Below are positions 45,481 to 57,159 of a stretch of 64,000 bases of DNA, piece after piece. The notes beneath the pieces were generated by a model. The model ran no database searches. It saw only the letters and a program-made list of their open reading frames with translations, and was not told where the DNA came from. The stretch is from Gautieria morchelliformis (Eukaryota > Basidiomycota > Agaricomycetes > Gomphales > Gomphaceae). The position numbers and the translations under genes were made by a program. The stretch is from contig WHVA01000480.1 in assembly GCA_015179125.1 (NCBI GenBank), positions 1-64,000 on the forward strand. Reading direction: 5' to 3'. Each line of letters opens with the position of its first letter. The first letter of the stretch is position 1.

Positions 45481-46906
45481 TCGTGTAAGATAGTGTATCT
45501 TAAGGCCTTGTGTCACAAGGGCAAGCGGAACTCGACCAAGATGCTGTAATTCCGTGTGCTACATAGTGACAGTGTAAGGTAAGATCTGGGGAACCGCCGC
45601 GTGGTTCACACACAAGAACTGTACAGTGATTAGCTAAGCTAGTCCAGTGACGCACATTGCCTTAAGGGCAATGTGGGTAAATATCATATTTACACCCTCT
45701 ATAGACAACTCAGACCACCTCGTAGATGGACCTGGTGAGGTCCTCGGAGTCTGCTTCTGACATCGGAATGTCGGTGTATGGAGCCGGCGGCGGGCGCAGT
45801 TCCGTCGGGAGCTCCAGACTGTCAGCGGGGACATGGGGCAGGGAATTGATGCCCATGTCCTGCCAAAAGGTTGCTTCGGCGACCGGGTCGTGGGCTGGCG
45901 AGGGGCCGCGAGTGACAGCTAGCTCATGGTCTAGCTGTGCTCAGGTGGCTGTTGATGCCTCCGCAGCCATGATCACCGCCTTGTGGCGGTCCCGCAGGGT
46001 CACCAGTCGCAGCTTCTCCTGCCCTATTTGGGAAGGCGTACTGAAATCATCCCGGATAGGTTGCGCTGGACGAATAGTTTGACTCAGGGTGCGCTGTCCC
46101 GGGTCACCCCACCGTATCTGGTGAGCCAGCGGGCGACCTCGTCCAGAGGGATGTCCCGGGCTGAGCGGCCTCGGATGGGGAACATCCCCATGATCGACAC
46201 CCTTAGGGCGTCACTGACGGCGTACCGGACCTCGTTGGCTGGAATGAGCTCCTGCCATTGGCCGGTGATGCGGAATAGGTCGTACATCCGCGCCCTGAGG
46301 GGAGAGGGGGGCTTGGGATTCTTTGGAGCAAGCCTCCTCATCCACATCCATACATCCACGTCATGGATGTTCAGACTGCCATCTGGCTCATCGTGGATGG
46401 CTGATGGGATGCCCTCGGGGTTGCGTAACTGCCAAGATTGGATTTTGGGCGTTAATATCGCATGTTAGTGGCGAATGCCCGAATAGCGTGTGCGATCTAG
46501 CGAATCGCCCAGCGAATAGTACCAAAGAGGTAAGGGTTAAGAAGTAAGAGGGTTACTTGAAAAGAGTTCGCCCTGATCTACAGTCGAAGTGATATAGCCC
46601 GTGACGCTTGACGATGTAACGTGCAAGGTGTCATGGAAAGGTTGTTTAAGCAGCAACAATCCTTTTGTTGGCAAAGGTGCTCCTTCAGAGCCCTTCACCG
46701 ACAGTGCCGATAATAGTATGAAGGCTAAGGTAACAAAGGTACAATACAAAAACTCACCAGTGATGACTAAGTATTCCTCTGGTCGAATACAGAAATCTAC
46801 AGGAGAAGGCTCAGAAGGATAGCCACAGCGAGGTCAAGTTTTGCACAAGATGGACATATGATAATTAAACTGGAGAATATACATGCGAATGTAGACTACT
46901 TATACC

Positions 46907-47842
46907 TTTTAGGAATAATATATCAGATATATCAGAACAGATATATTTGATGACTCAGGGAGTGGGGACTATTCATGCACCCCTGTGCATGGTATATGCG
47001 CGAGCTGACTAAGCTCTGTGGGGCGAGTGCGTCACTGATTGATGTAGGTCACGTGACCGAGTCGAGGAAGAAACAGGTGAGAACAGAGGAACAAGAGGTC
47101 CGAAGCTTTCGCTTTTGGAACAGTATAGTGTAGCCAGTTATAGTAGACTCTCAACAAAGAATTAGAGAAAACTATCAAGAAATAAGCTCTGTAGCTATCA
47201 AACAAGTCTACAGTTACTTCAGGAGGTGAAACAGCAATTCTGGATTGTTCTGGATAATATTCTGGATGTTTTGTTCGTACATTTATGGTAGCTACTTATA
47301 CTAAAATAGTAGTGACTACCAGTGTTCAAGATAGTGATAGAATGGGTCAGGATAATGTGGAAATGCTCCACAGGCTGCATAAGCTGTGGGGCAGGAACAA
47401 TGATGGGGATACTTGTCCTACTGACAAGTATCTAAGCTGGGACCTTGGAGCAGTATACAAAGCCCCTTTCAACATGTAATACAGCTCGTAATCAGTGGAG
47501 CTGGTCAGGGGAATAGAATAGAAAAGAATCTTTGTATGTCCTGTGCTGTGTGCCTACAGCAGCCTTGGCAAGGCATTTGCCATCTCTGTACCTCTCTCCT
47601 GAGGTAGCTATTCAGTGCGTCCATAGATAGGACTGTATACTGAAATCTCCATCGTGTCCGATGTCTCTGTATGGGACTATTAGCCCCATAGCAATATTTC
47701 TTCTGACCAGGGCCCAGGTGCCTGCTTTCCAGGGCAGGCACTGCTACTGGTGCATGGATTATGTCTCCCAGATGTTAGCTCAGTTATACGATTGTATAGA
47801 CCTTAGAATAGTGTTTGATATAGCTATCCATTTATTCTAACA
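46907..47842 (-). mobile_element. Solo LTR, family LTR-B, copy 2
   Basis: A 936-bp repeat near-identical to 4,992-5,929, flanked by ATACC (46,902-46,906 and 47,843-47,847). It interrupts an LTR-A copy and so is younger than it. It starts TGTTAG on the minus strand. No protein domain is present. Confidence 0.75.
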
Positions 47843-48701
47843 ATACCAAATGCTCATATGGTGCTAGCGAATAGGAAAGAGGCCATCTTGAGTCAGGGTT
47901 GGATAGGGGTGCACAGTCAGGATACAAATGAATGAAGGAGGAGTGTGGCCTTTAGACCTGTATACATGTTACCCTGTACAGAATCTTGGTCTTCTGGGTT
48001 CATCCCACATGATCTACAGGTAGGACGTCCCGCGAATGCATTCCGGCCATAGGAACACCCAAAGGGGGTTGAGTCGAGAAGATGATGGGACCAGAGATGA
48101 ACCATCAATCTGGGTAAAGGATGTTGATTGTGTTTGATGGTGTGCCTGCTGGCAAATGACGCGAGTAGCGAATGGTCACTTGGCGAATGTGGCGAATAGC
48201 GAATGGAGCAAAGAGTGAATGGAGCGAAGCCGAGCGAACATGGAAGAGTGGTGAAAGGGAAAACAGGGATAGCTGGGTAGCAGAAATAAATGAGTCATGA
48301 CAGCCTGCACCTCCTTGCGATTCATGATAGGACCAGTGATGAACCATCAATCCGTGTAAAGGATGTCGATCGTGTTTGATGGCATGGCTACTGGCGAATG
48401 ATGTGAGTAGTGAATTGAGCAAAGCCGAGCGAACATGGAAGAGTGGTGAAAGGGAAAACAGGGATAGCTGGGTACAAGAAATGAATGAGTCATGACAACT
48501 GTATAGTGAAAACTTCAGTGAAGCTAATTTGTCCTGCCCTGCAGTGGTACGAGTCCCATTGAGTCCAACCTGCACAGAGGCTGCAACTGACACTATCCGA
48601 ATGTGTCCTGAGCATGTGGGTCTGTCATGGAGTGGGAGTTTAACAGATGATGGGTTCTATGATGGATGATGGCCCCAACACCTGGGGTCCTGGCAGGAAT
48701 G

Positions 48702-49702
48702 TGTCCAGATTGGTTTTCAGGCGTTAATATCGTGTATTAGTGAACACAGCGAATGCCCGAATAACTTGTGCGAATAAGTATGCCATTTGGCGAATAGGTT
48801 AACCAATGAATGTTCACAAGGTAAGAGGGTTTGCCTAAACGGGGCTCACCCTATCTACAGTCGTAGTGAAATAGCCCGTGACTCTTGACGATGTAACGTG
48901 CAAGGTCTCACGGAAGGGCTGTCTAAGTCTCGACAATCCCTTCGCCAACAGCACAGAAAATGGTTTGAAGGCTAAGGTAACGAAGATGAAGTATGAGAAC
49001 TCACCAGTGATGCCTAAGTCCTCTGCTAGTCGAAGATGGAAATCTCCAAGAGAAGGCCTAAGACGATGACCACGGCGAGGTCAAATTTGCACAAGATGAA
49101 CGACGTATGATAATTGAACTGGGGAATATCCATGCGAATGTAAACTACTTATATCGAATGGTCGTAAGGTATCAGCGAATAGGAAAGAGGCTGTTGTGAG
49201 TCAGGGTTGGATAGGGGTGTGCGGTTATGATACTAGGTAGATGAAATAAACATACAATAGAGTGAGGGGAGAATGCGAACATGAAATGACGGAGAATAAA
49301 GGGAGCGAAGGCATTTATGGACAAAACCATGTCTTGGGACCCATATACATGCTACCCTGCATGGACTCTTCGTTTACTGGGTTGATCCTGCACGCCCTAT
49401 GGAAGAGACGTACTGCGATCACACCTTGGCCATACGAACACCCAATGGGGTTGGATTAAGAAGATGATGGGGTTAATGATGAGCCATCATGCCGGGTGAA
49501 TGGTATCGATCATATTCGATGGTGTGCCTGCTGACGAAATGCGCGAGCAGCGAATAGCGGTTTGGAGAATGGGGCGAACAGCGGGTAGAGTGGACGTAGA
49601 GGGGAAGTGGTCGGTAGGTGCGGCGAACTCTGGAGAAGATGCTAGGGAGTGACGAGGGGAACATAGAGGTAGCGCGGTAGGAGAAATAAACCGGTCGTGA
49701 CA
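48702..49702. mobile_element. Solo LTR, family LTR-A, younger nested copy
   Basis: A 1,001-bp repeat starting TGTCCAGATTGG and ending CGGTCGTGACA, flanked by GAATG (48,697-48,701 and 49,703-49,707). It is close to the copy at 8,080-9,147. Confidence 0.85.
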
Positions 49703-50574
49703 GAATGATGTGAATGGCAAATGCGAAAGCAGTATGGTGACAAATATTTTGGCAAGATATTCGTTGGTTCGGGAAGTCATTCGCTGGTTCAGGAGGTCAT
49801 TCGCTTGTGTGTTGAGGGATAATTTGCAGAATAAACGAATCATGACAGTAACCAGCCATGGAGTACAACCCGAATGTCATTGGCAGTTCCTTCGCAGATG
49901 AGGAAGTAGCCTGACCGCTGGCTACTGGCACGAGTCTCCTCCCGGGCCTGTCTCATCGCGGTCACCATCCCACGTGTGTGGGAGCCCGTTGGCGTCTCCC
50001 TGGCCTCCTTTAGGAGGTCCTGAAACCTCTGCTCTTTGGTTTCACAGAAGTTGAACCATTTGGCTTGCAGCAGCGTTCTTTTTCTGAGGGGCCGTGGCAG
50101 GCGGCCCGTTACGGCGAACAGAGGGTCCCCTAGAGGCATGAGCTCCCCTTCCCCCAGGAGAGTGTTGTGAACTGTCATTGCCGGCGGGGGCAATGACACC
50201 GATGGCGTGGGCCCAAGGACCGCTCGTCTGGCCAGAGCCGGGTCGTCCACAGTGCGGCTTGGCGACTGTGCCAGGTACTTACTGGTGATGCGCTTGCGCA
50301 GATCACCGATGGGGTCGTAGGTTATGAGCTGGTTGTAACCTCAGGCATGTCTCTTTTTCGAGCCATGCTGTGGGCGGTCCGGATCGTAGTGTTTGAGATC
50401 TGGGTCATCCGAGTAGAAGCCATTGGGGATGTCGACTGTCAACACCGGTGGCTCGCTGGGGCCCGTGAAGGACGGACTAGGTGGGCTGGTGATCCGCGCC
50501 ATGAGTCCTGGCATGGATTGGCCCAGGGTGGGGTTAGGGGTGGCGATTCAGACCACCTGTACAGACAGCGATAA

Positions 50575-51690
50575 TGTGTTGCCAAATATTATAGGATGGT
50601 ACTTTCCCTGTCATGATGATGCAGAAGTTGAAGACTTTTATTGCGCATCAATGCTTGCATTATTGAAGCCATGGGATAGTTTGGATACTCTGAACTCAAA
50701 CCCAACCACATGGTGACAAGCATTTGACAATTTCATGGCAGCTGCTCCCAAACAGATGCATGACATCATTGCCAACATTCAGCACAATTATGACCACAAG
50801 GATGCAGCATCAAAGGAGCAGCTCAGGTGTAATGCAGAGGAAGGGAATCAGGAAACAGAACTAGGATCTGCAGAAACAACGCAGGGGCGTCCATGTCAAT
50901 GATAGCAAGAATCTGATATGGAATCGGAAGAGAATGACAGTACTGGCCAGGCACAAGTGACAGAGCAAGATATTGAGGAAATTACAGCAGTGCAGATACC
51001 CTGGCGAGAGGTAGCAAACAGTCGACAGACACTGGAGTTGGCCAAATCAGCAAACATATTTCTTAATGACAACAGCAATTAGAAGGTGGAACAGACCAGC
51101 ATCGGGACAGCATCAGGTGACGATCTACAGAAATTTAGTCAGTGGCAGCAAGCATTGACTAAAGATGCATCAAGTTACTGCACTGGTTTTGATAGCCACA
51201 ACACAGTCTTTGGACATGTCGATGCAGGAGATGTGATCTGTGAGGAGAATCTGCATATACAAGAATAACCTGGCAATGGAAGAAGGAGTAGAAGTCATGA
51301 ACGTGCAAGAGATTAGTGAAGAAGCACTTACAAGTGTAGTAACACCATTGGAACCTTTCGAGGAGCAGCTTTGAGCCTTCAAAATCATCCAATGGCTTTT
51401 ACATGAAACCATAGTGGGTCAGAAGCATCCACAGTTTCTCATGCACATCTTAGGGGAAGGGGGCATTGGCAAGTCAAAGGTGATACAAACAGTAACTGAC
51501 GAATTTAGCACACAATCACTTCACAAATGACTTGTCAAAGCTGCCTACCCAGGCATTGCAGCGTCAATCATTGGTGGCAGCACACTTCACACAGTGGGAT
51601 TGCTTCCTAGAAATGGCAAAGCACAATCTTCAGAGACAGAAAAAAAGTTGATGCAATTCTGGACAAAAGTGCGGTACCTTGTTATAGGAG
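50575..51690 (+). mobile_element. Helitron helicase (PIF1-type) fragment
   Basis: The frame starts with NVLPNIIGWYFP and CASMLALLKPWDSLDTL, a block that precedes the helicase domain in fungal Helitrons. After stops near 50,720, 50,904, 51,082 and 51,268 comes LHETIVGQKHPQFLMHILGE. The Walker A motif GEGGIGKSKV lies at about 51,455-51,485, then AAYPGIAASIIGGSTLHTV. The Rep/HUH domain and most helicase motifs are missing. No Helitron end hairpin was identified. The AT-rich island starts right after it. Confidence 0.75.
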
Positions 51691-52026
51691 GATAATCATA
51701 ATGGTTATGTAATACAGCATATATGAGTATATAATATATACTATAAGAGTATTAATAACAACATATAGGAATATACAGTAGGAAAAATATTTTATTTTAT
51801 CTTATAAAATTATGTATATATCACTATACAATATTGGGGGGTGAAGTAGAGTGATGGTAAAATATATTAAAAACTATTAGGAAAGAAGGAGGTCCTCAAA
51901 GGGACCCCCACTAAGCCCATAGCAGAGCTACGATGACATGCCATACTTTTACTACAAATAACATATCATTTTTAAAATAATACAGTACTACGGGAGAAGT
52001 GTACCACTTTATATTGGTATTACTCA

Positions 52027-52332
52027 TTAAAACTGATAATTTCTAACTACCTGAAGAATTTGATTGGAAATTTCTTCATTAATCCCCAGTTTATCCATAG
52101 TTTTCTCAAACCAATCTTTTCTACATATTATAAAGCCACACATATCATATCGAGTATATTCTTCTTTAGATGGGCATCTTCCTTGTTTTATAGTTGTCAT
52201 ACTCATCTCTATAAACATCATAACAATATTTCTCATCCTACTATCTGCACAGAGATTCAATACTATTATACTATATAGTTGATTTTTTTCCTCTTCTGTC
52301 AAATCTATTATCCGAGTATCAAGGCAAGACAT
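52027..52332 (-). CDS. Unassigned AT-island frame (101 codons)
   Basis: Starts MSCLDTRIIDLTEEEKNQLY and ends QILQVVRNYQF. It is rich in helix-forming residues and contains CPSKEEYTRYDMCGFIICRK. I recognise no family. It is the left-most gene-like frame of the island and reads the same way as the next three. An upstream non-ATG extension (to 52,368) is possible. Confidence 0.4.
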   Translation of the reverse strand: MSCLDTRIIDLTEEEKNQLYSIIVLNLCADSRMRNIVMMFIEMSMTTIKQGRCPSKEEYTRYDMCGFIICRKDWFEKTMDKLGINEEISNQILQVVRNYQF

Positions 52333-52449
52333 TGTTGTATATTTTAAAACAATTGATATATTTATCAATTATATTTTTTGACTGTAATATCTTTATCCTA
52401 TTGGTATGTACTATTGAACCTGTCTTAAAATATATAGTATGAGTTACAT

Positions 52450-53890
52450 TTTCTAATAAGTCTTCTAGTATCCTTCCGCATCGTACTTTTAGTATCTCTC
52501 CTTATCTATGTTTAGCTTCTATTACAGTACATTTATCTCCTCTATAATAGAGAGAACATTTAGCTATAACTTTGTAAATAGTATCGGTAGTAAGTATAGA
52601 ATGTCCTGCTTTATAATGTGATACTAGGAGATCTGTAACATTTCTTAACTCATTATTACCATTCTCTTCTAGTTTCTCAATAGGTGCAAGAGGAGAACTG
52701 TCCACTGTTATTCGCCCATCTGACCATCCAATTCTAATCCCCCTATAACTAATTATTCCCATGTCTTCTGGTAATAGTTTACTTTGTACTTGAGGATATA
52801 AGGATCCTCTAGGACTTGGAATGAGAGTAATATTGTTAACTGTTCACTTATATTCTTCAACTATTGTATCATTATTAACAATAGTTATAAGCTTGGTAGT
52901 AGTTCCATTAAAACTATAGTTAGAAACTAGTAGGGAACATGTTTTTTATAGACTTTTTTCTGAGAACCTCCTTGTATTTTACTAGTTTGAGAGTTCCACC
53001 AGTGACAATATGCAAAGAACTTCTCTTTTTCCAAATATACCATTATTACTTGCTTATTATAAATGTTTCTAACTAGCTGTTTCCACTGGTCCTCAAAAGA
53101 GACCTTATAGAATTGCAACCTCTAAATACTTCCTTTATTTGATTAAAAGTATCAATATAGAAGTTCATAGCATGTATTTCATCACCATAAAATTTAACTT
53201 CTATTCTAGTCATTCCAGTATATTTAGTTTCTTCTAAAATATACTCCATATAACCTGTTGGATCTACAAATAGATTGTGAATTCTAGATCCAAGATTGTC
53301 ATGACATCACAGCTTTCTAGCATTTGAACAAATTTATTATAGACTTTTATTTTCATAGATCGATCAGAATTATAAAAGAAATACACTTATCTCCAACTTT
53401 TCTTCTATCATCTAGTATATCATTAGGTTCTACTTCTTGCTCTTCTATTACATAGTTTCTTACATCTTTGTGTATTGTGATATAAGGAATGTCTTGGGTT
53501 ATATCTATATCATGAAGAATTATATCATTACATATAATTTCCTTGATAGAATTAAGTACTTTTTCTAGAGAAATTGAAGATAAGGAAATCTTAAAACAGT
53601 AATATTGGGTACCTATTGGGGCTATATCACCATTCTTTAAAGTACTATGTTGGAGTAATTTAATTTGGAATGAGTTGTTGAATAGCTTTTACACTTTTTC
53701 TGTATGTATATTCTATGATCTGTCCCTATAGACCATAATATTGTATTATCACAAAAGATTGGATTGGATGATTCTAAGGAGGGTGTAAAATATTTTCTTC
53801 CACAGGTGTAATCTACATTGAATACATCGGCTTGAGATTCTCTCATAAACACTTCTATGCATTTTTTCAGATGAGCCTTGTGTGACATCC
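52450..53890 (-). pseudogene. Rep-like replication-initiator region, broken
   Basis: Several minus-strand frames appear to be pieces of one protein. In order they are MSHKAHLKKCIEVFMRES (53,888), DIDITQDIPYITIHKDVRNY, VGDKCISF, KIKVYNKFVQMLESCDVMT, TRIEVKFYGDEIHAMNFYID, FEDQWKQLVRNIYNK with FFAYCHWWNSQTSKIQGG, and MGIISYRGIRIGWSDGR. The order of KVYNK and TRIEVKFY segments recalls rolling-circle initiator proteins and a family I associate with arbuscular mycorrhizal fungi. That is recollection, not a search result. Stops and frame changes interrupt it, so this copy is not functional. Confidence 0.35.
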
Positions 53891-53946
53891 GAGCTGCTCA
53901 TCACATTTCAGATTTTTAAAAAAGTCATTTTATATACACAGGAGTT

Positions 53947-54213
53947 TTAACGATTATGCCTGTTCCAATATTCCTGTATACATTCCTTTGAATTAAAGTT
54001 ATTAACATGTTCCAATGTAATTTCTTTATATCCTTTCCATTTTACAAGATATTTAACATGCCTTCCAACTCCTTTATGATTTAAAATCTTTTCAACCTCA
54101 CATATTTCATCCATTTCTTCATCAGAATTATCATTAAAACTTTGTAATATCTTGTTTTGATATTTACTCATTTCATCAAAACTATTACTTGTTTCCTGTA
54201 ATGTAGTAATCAT
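53947..54213 (-). CDS. Chromodomain frame
   Basis: 88 codons. The C-terminal half is a chromodomain: EVEKILNHKGVGRHVKYLVK, WKGYKEITLEHVNNF and ECIQEYWNRH. The aromatic cage residues are partly visible: the W of WKGY is present, while the usual W of TWEP is replaced by L. The open frame continues before the ATG (GEPDIEWC), so it may be the C-terminal exon or tail of a longer transposon protein. Chromodomains bind methylated histone tails and direct some mobile elements to chromatin. Confidence 0.6.
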   Translation of the reverse strand: MITTLQETSNSFDEMSKYQNKILQSFNDNSDEEMDEICEVEKILNHKGVGRHVKYLVKWKGYKEITLEHVNNFNSKECIQEYWNRHNR

Positions 54214-54324
54214 ACACCATTCTATATCAGGTTCCCCCTTATGAGAATAATCAAACTATGGTCTAGCCATAACAATGTTGAGAAGAAGGTTGTATATTAC
54301 CCAGATCTACAAACTTCTTAATAT

Positions 54325-55307
54325 TTAATATAAGCATGCTAGTTTAAATTGCAAGTTAAAGATAGTATAGTCTGAGGGCCTAATAGATCTTCTATTATTA
54401 AACTTTTCGAATACAGTTCCTATCTCTCCAAAGAATCCTTCTATTGATGATCGAAAACTTCCAAACATCTCATTATATTTCTTTTCATCCTCTGATAACT
54501 CTATATTTCTCATTTTACGTATTGGACAGCAGAAGTCCTTTCTTTCAAATTACATTCTTCAACTATTTGCTTTATGAATAAAGTATAGCCTCCATCAATA
54601 GCCATACAATCATACTTCTCTATCTTGTCTTGTATTTTCATCTTCTTAAGCATCACTCCATCTGCATTGTTTTTACATGGAGCTGATTCAGATATGAAAG
54701 GACATTCCATTAATATCAATGCATACTTGTGTGCGAAGCCAGCTTTCTTAAGTTTAATCGAGTATCCATCTTCTGACCCAGTTCCAATCTTCTTTCCTCT
54801 AGTATCATGACCATCTAGGAATAGAGTTATTGTCTTAAATAATGATAGATTTTTTATTTTTGCTGATAGTATTCTTAACCTTATACTTGAGAACATTTCA
54901 TACAGTAACTTTGTTATTTCCTCATCTAGTTCGCTATTAGGACTATTTTCACAACCATAGAAGCTCTCATGAATATCATGGAAACTACTTTGAGGTATAA
55001 AAGTTCCCATTTCACTATATGTAACACCTTTTAGAAGATGGTATAGTATTAATAAACCCTTCTCTACATTATTATAAGGACCAGGATGGTATTTAAATGG
55101 GTATAAGACTACAAGAAAGAAGAATACAGGTATTATACCAAGTTTATTCATTACTGTTTCTTTAATATGTTTCATATCACATATATCCTTTATATCAGTT
55201 CTATGATACTTGGATGGCTTCATTTCAGGCCATGGCAGATCAAGGAATTGCCAGTGCCTTTTCATTAACTTGGTAAATTCCTTATTAAGATCGGATTCTA
55301 AAGACAT
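54325..55307 (-). mobile_element. DDE transposase of IS5/PIF-Harbinger type
   Basis: The first frame (55,307-54,510) has the DDE_Tnp_4-like order LFLDGHDTRGKK (first aspartate), SESAPCKNNADGVMLKKMKI and CMAIDGGYTLFIKQ (second aspartate). A one-base shift near 54,535 leads to PIRKMRNIELSEDEKKYN and SFRSSIEGFFGEIGTVFEKF (the glutamate), ending FKLACLY at 54,325. The usual tail after FKLACL is missing. It has no introns. I see no terminal inverted repeats around it. The protein is close to complete but broken by the shift. Confidence 0.7.
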
Positions 55308-55655
55308 TGAAAGAGTGTGATGTGCTATATAAATATTATTATAAGCTATACATTCAGTTTTTCAAATGTGTTGAATGATAGATTTAGAAGATAGAGATGG
55401 ATATAAAATATATTTCAAAATATTCTCCATGAAGTTGCTTATAATGGGCCAATGCTATTATTTTATAATCTCATTTCATAAAATATAAAACCAATAACTG
55501 GATACTCATCAGGTAGTTTTGTTCTTGAGAACCTTTCTAATATCTCAAAGCATGAGCTTTTAAAGATAGATCATCTTTGTTATACTTTGTCAAACTATTT
55601 GCTATATTACACCTTATGACTCATACATTATCTCATCAAGTTGTAAAACATAATA

Positions 55656-55726
55656 GACCAAATAGCTTAGTTGGTAAAGCACCATATATACTAATGGGCT
55701 CCCAGGTTCGAACCCTGGTCTGGTCA
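55656..55726 (+). tRNA. tRNA-like sequence (possibly tRNA-derived SINE or pseudo-tRNA)
   Basis: 71 nt folding as a tRNA. The acceptor stem 55,656-55,662 pairs with 55,719-55,725 (6 of 7 pairs). The D arm is GCTT...AAGC, and the T arm CCAGG TTCGAAC CCTGG is perfect. The A box TAGCTTAGTTGG and B box GGTTCGAACC match the Pol III internal promoter. The anticodon arm is irregular, with a 4-bp stem and an 8-base loop ATATACTA, so decoding capacity is doubtful. Confidence 0.55.
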
Positions 55727-55735
55727 ATTGAAAAT

Positions 55736-56371
55736 TCAAATGGGGTTTGTAGTACTTTTGAGTATATGCTTAAGCATATATTTGACAATGTCACAGACCT
55801 CCTTTGAATCTTCTATGATTTTTAGTGGTCTATATAAAATAATAGGAGTTGGACCTTTTTTTACATTTGTTGTTTTATAAACTTTCATCCTTCCATCTTT
55901 CAGTACAAGTATTCCATAGGCTGTGATTTTTTCTTGTGGTTGAGAGTAGTACATTGTAGCCTATAATGCAAACATCATACCTTTTATCAGACTATTATAT
56001 ATATAGCATTCATTACATTTATCATAGGCTACAACTAAAGGATACTTTGTTTTACTGTTCAATATAACCTTTGCAATCATTGTACAATGGGAATCATGAC
56101 TTAACAGCCATTGCAAAACCCTAAAACCTGAGATGCTCCCTATTATTAAATTATATAGTGCATCAGAACTATAGTGATTTGGAAGGGTAAGCCATTGTGC
56201 ACTAGAATATGACCATTGTTCAAAGAAAACCAGTCTGTCATCACAGACGAAGGTTTCTGTGTTAATTATCAAGCCTCCCATTTCAATGACAGACCTGTCT
56301 CCAGTTGCCTTGACAGCATCTGGTTCAAAGGTTTGGGTACTACCAAAAAAAGGTAGATATCTTATGAACAA
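55736..56371 (-). pseudogene. Unassigned AT-island frame pair
   Basis: Two frames in the same phase are separated only by a TAG at 55,961-55,963: one ends NECYIYNSLIKGMMFAL, the next begins MYYSQPQEKITAYGILVLKD. The first has no ATG at its start, so it is probably a fragment. No family is recognised. The segment VYKTTNVKKGPTPIILYRP is conserved-looking. Its 3' end lies ten bases from the tRNA-like sequence. Confidence 0.35.
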
Positions 56372-56601
56372 TGCTTTTCATAGTAAGCATCATGTCTTTC
56401 ATATATGTGAGTTGACAACTTTGTGAAGTCAGTTTTGTTTAGTATGCTGTAATATTTCTAAAAGAAATTTTATAAAATCTAAAATCCAATTCTAAAAATG
56501 GATTCTTCCTCCAGGGGAATTACAAAACACTTGAGATAATACTTTTTAAAATTGCTAAGAATATTATATGTTATAAAAGAATCCTTTTAATATATATTAT
56601 A

Positions 56602-57159
56602 ATGAATATAGGAATATATTATAAAGAACAATTAGAGATGAATGCAAAAGTTATTTTGAGAACCTCTATTGAAGTTGCTACAAACAACTATACTAATCCT
56701 AATAACTTGGAGTGTTATTGGTATGCTCCATGTAGCATAATTCTCATGGGTTGCTTTCTTGAGAGTATGGTCATAACCCCTCAGCATGCCTTTGTTTATG
56801 CTACCGAGAACAGGGATGGAGAAGATAATGTAAGAAACTTAATTCCTGATTTTACTGTTACCAAATATATCAAGAAAAATAACTTTATAAATAGTACTAC
56901 ATATTTAATAGTAGAAATAAAAAGAAGTGTCAGAAGCAAAGATGAACTTGGAAGAATCTTTAAAGAAACTCAGGAGCAACTTAAAAGTCAGATAACAGTA
57001 TTATTCCTAGATACTAATTATAAAACTGTATACGGAGTAGTTGCTATAGGAAGTTATTGGAAACTCTTTAGATATCAAAATTTAAATTATAGGAATAAGC
57101 CCCAAAAACCTAGAAATTCTTGGGATGATGATAGTTATGGTAAAAAAGATGAAGTATAA
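56602..57159 (+). CDS. PD-(D/E)XK nuclease-like protein
   Basis: 185 codons from an ATG. The order IPDFTVTKYI then TTYLIVEIKRSVRSKDELG gives the PD...(D/E)XK signature of restriction-endonuclease-fold proteins (PDF, then EIK). It is followed by a helix with a glutamine-rich part (FKETQEQLKSQITVLFLD) and YGVVAIGSYWKLFRY. Such frames occur as solo nucleases in fungal genomes, often near mobile DNA. Function here is unknown: it may be part of the island's element or a passenger. Confidence 0.5.
   Translation: MNIGIYYKEQLEMNAKVILRTSIEVATNNYTNPNNLECYWYAPCSIILMGCFLESMVITPQHAFVYATENRDGEDNVRNLIPDFTVTKYIKKNNFINSTTYLIVEIKRSVRSKDELGRIFKETQEQLKSQITVLFLDTNYKTVYGVVAIGSYWKLFRYQNLNYRNKPQKPRNSWDDDSYGKKDEV

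Larger units (their letters stand above)
46430..49847. mobile_element. Composite LTR-A insertion (nested elements)
   Basis: The outer ends TGCCAAGATTGG (46,430) and CGAATCATGACA (49,847) are flanked by GTAAC (46,425-46,429 and 49,848-49,852), so the whole block entered as one unit. Inside are an LTR-A-like repeat 46,430-48,302 (interrupted by LTR-B), a short tandem LTR-A end to 48,497, about 200 bp of unrelated sequence, a younger solo LTR-A (48,702-49,702) and a diverged tail. It may be a small non-autonomous LTR element with no coding capacity. Confidence 0.7.
45484..50540 (-). mobile_element. Diverged Ty3-type element, LTR and extra coding region, split by a later insertion
   Basis: An LTR-like repeat (45,484-45,694, TGTAAG...TTTACA) and purine tract are followed, on the minus strand, by relatives of the extra coding region of the element at 30,050-36,090. 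One half (about 45,720-46,429) holds MDVWMWMRRLAPKNP. The other (49,853-50,540) holds the TVDDPALARRA and LLGEGELMPLGDP blocks. The composite LTR-A insertion 46,430-49,847 separates them with a GTAAC duplication. The pol part is not present. It is old and has several breaks. Confidence 0.75.

Noticed and set aside
45019-45493. Three overlapping frames as small genes before the Ty3 LTR
   Set aside because: They lie in a cytosine- and purine-biased tract, contradict each other and have no recognisable domain.
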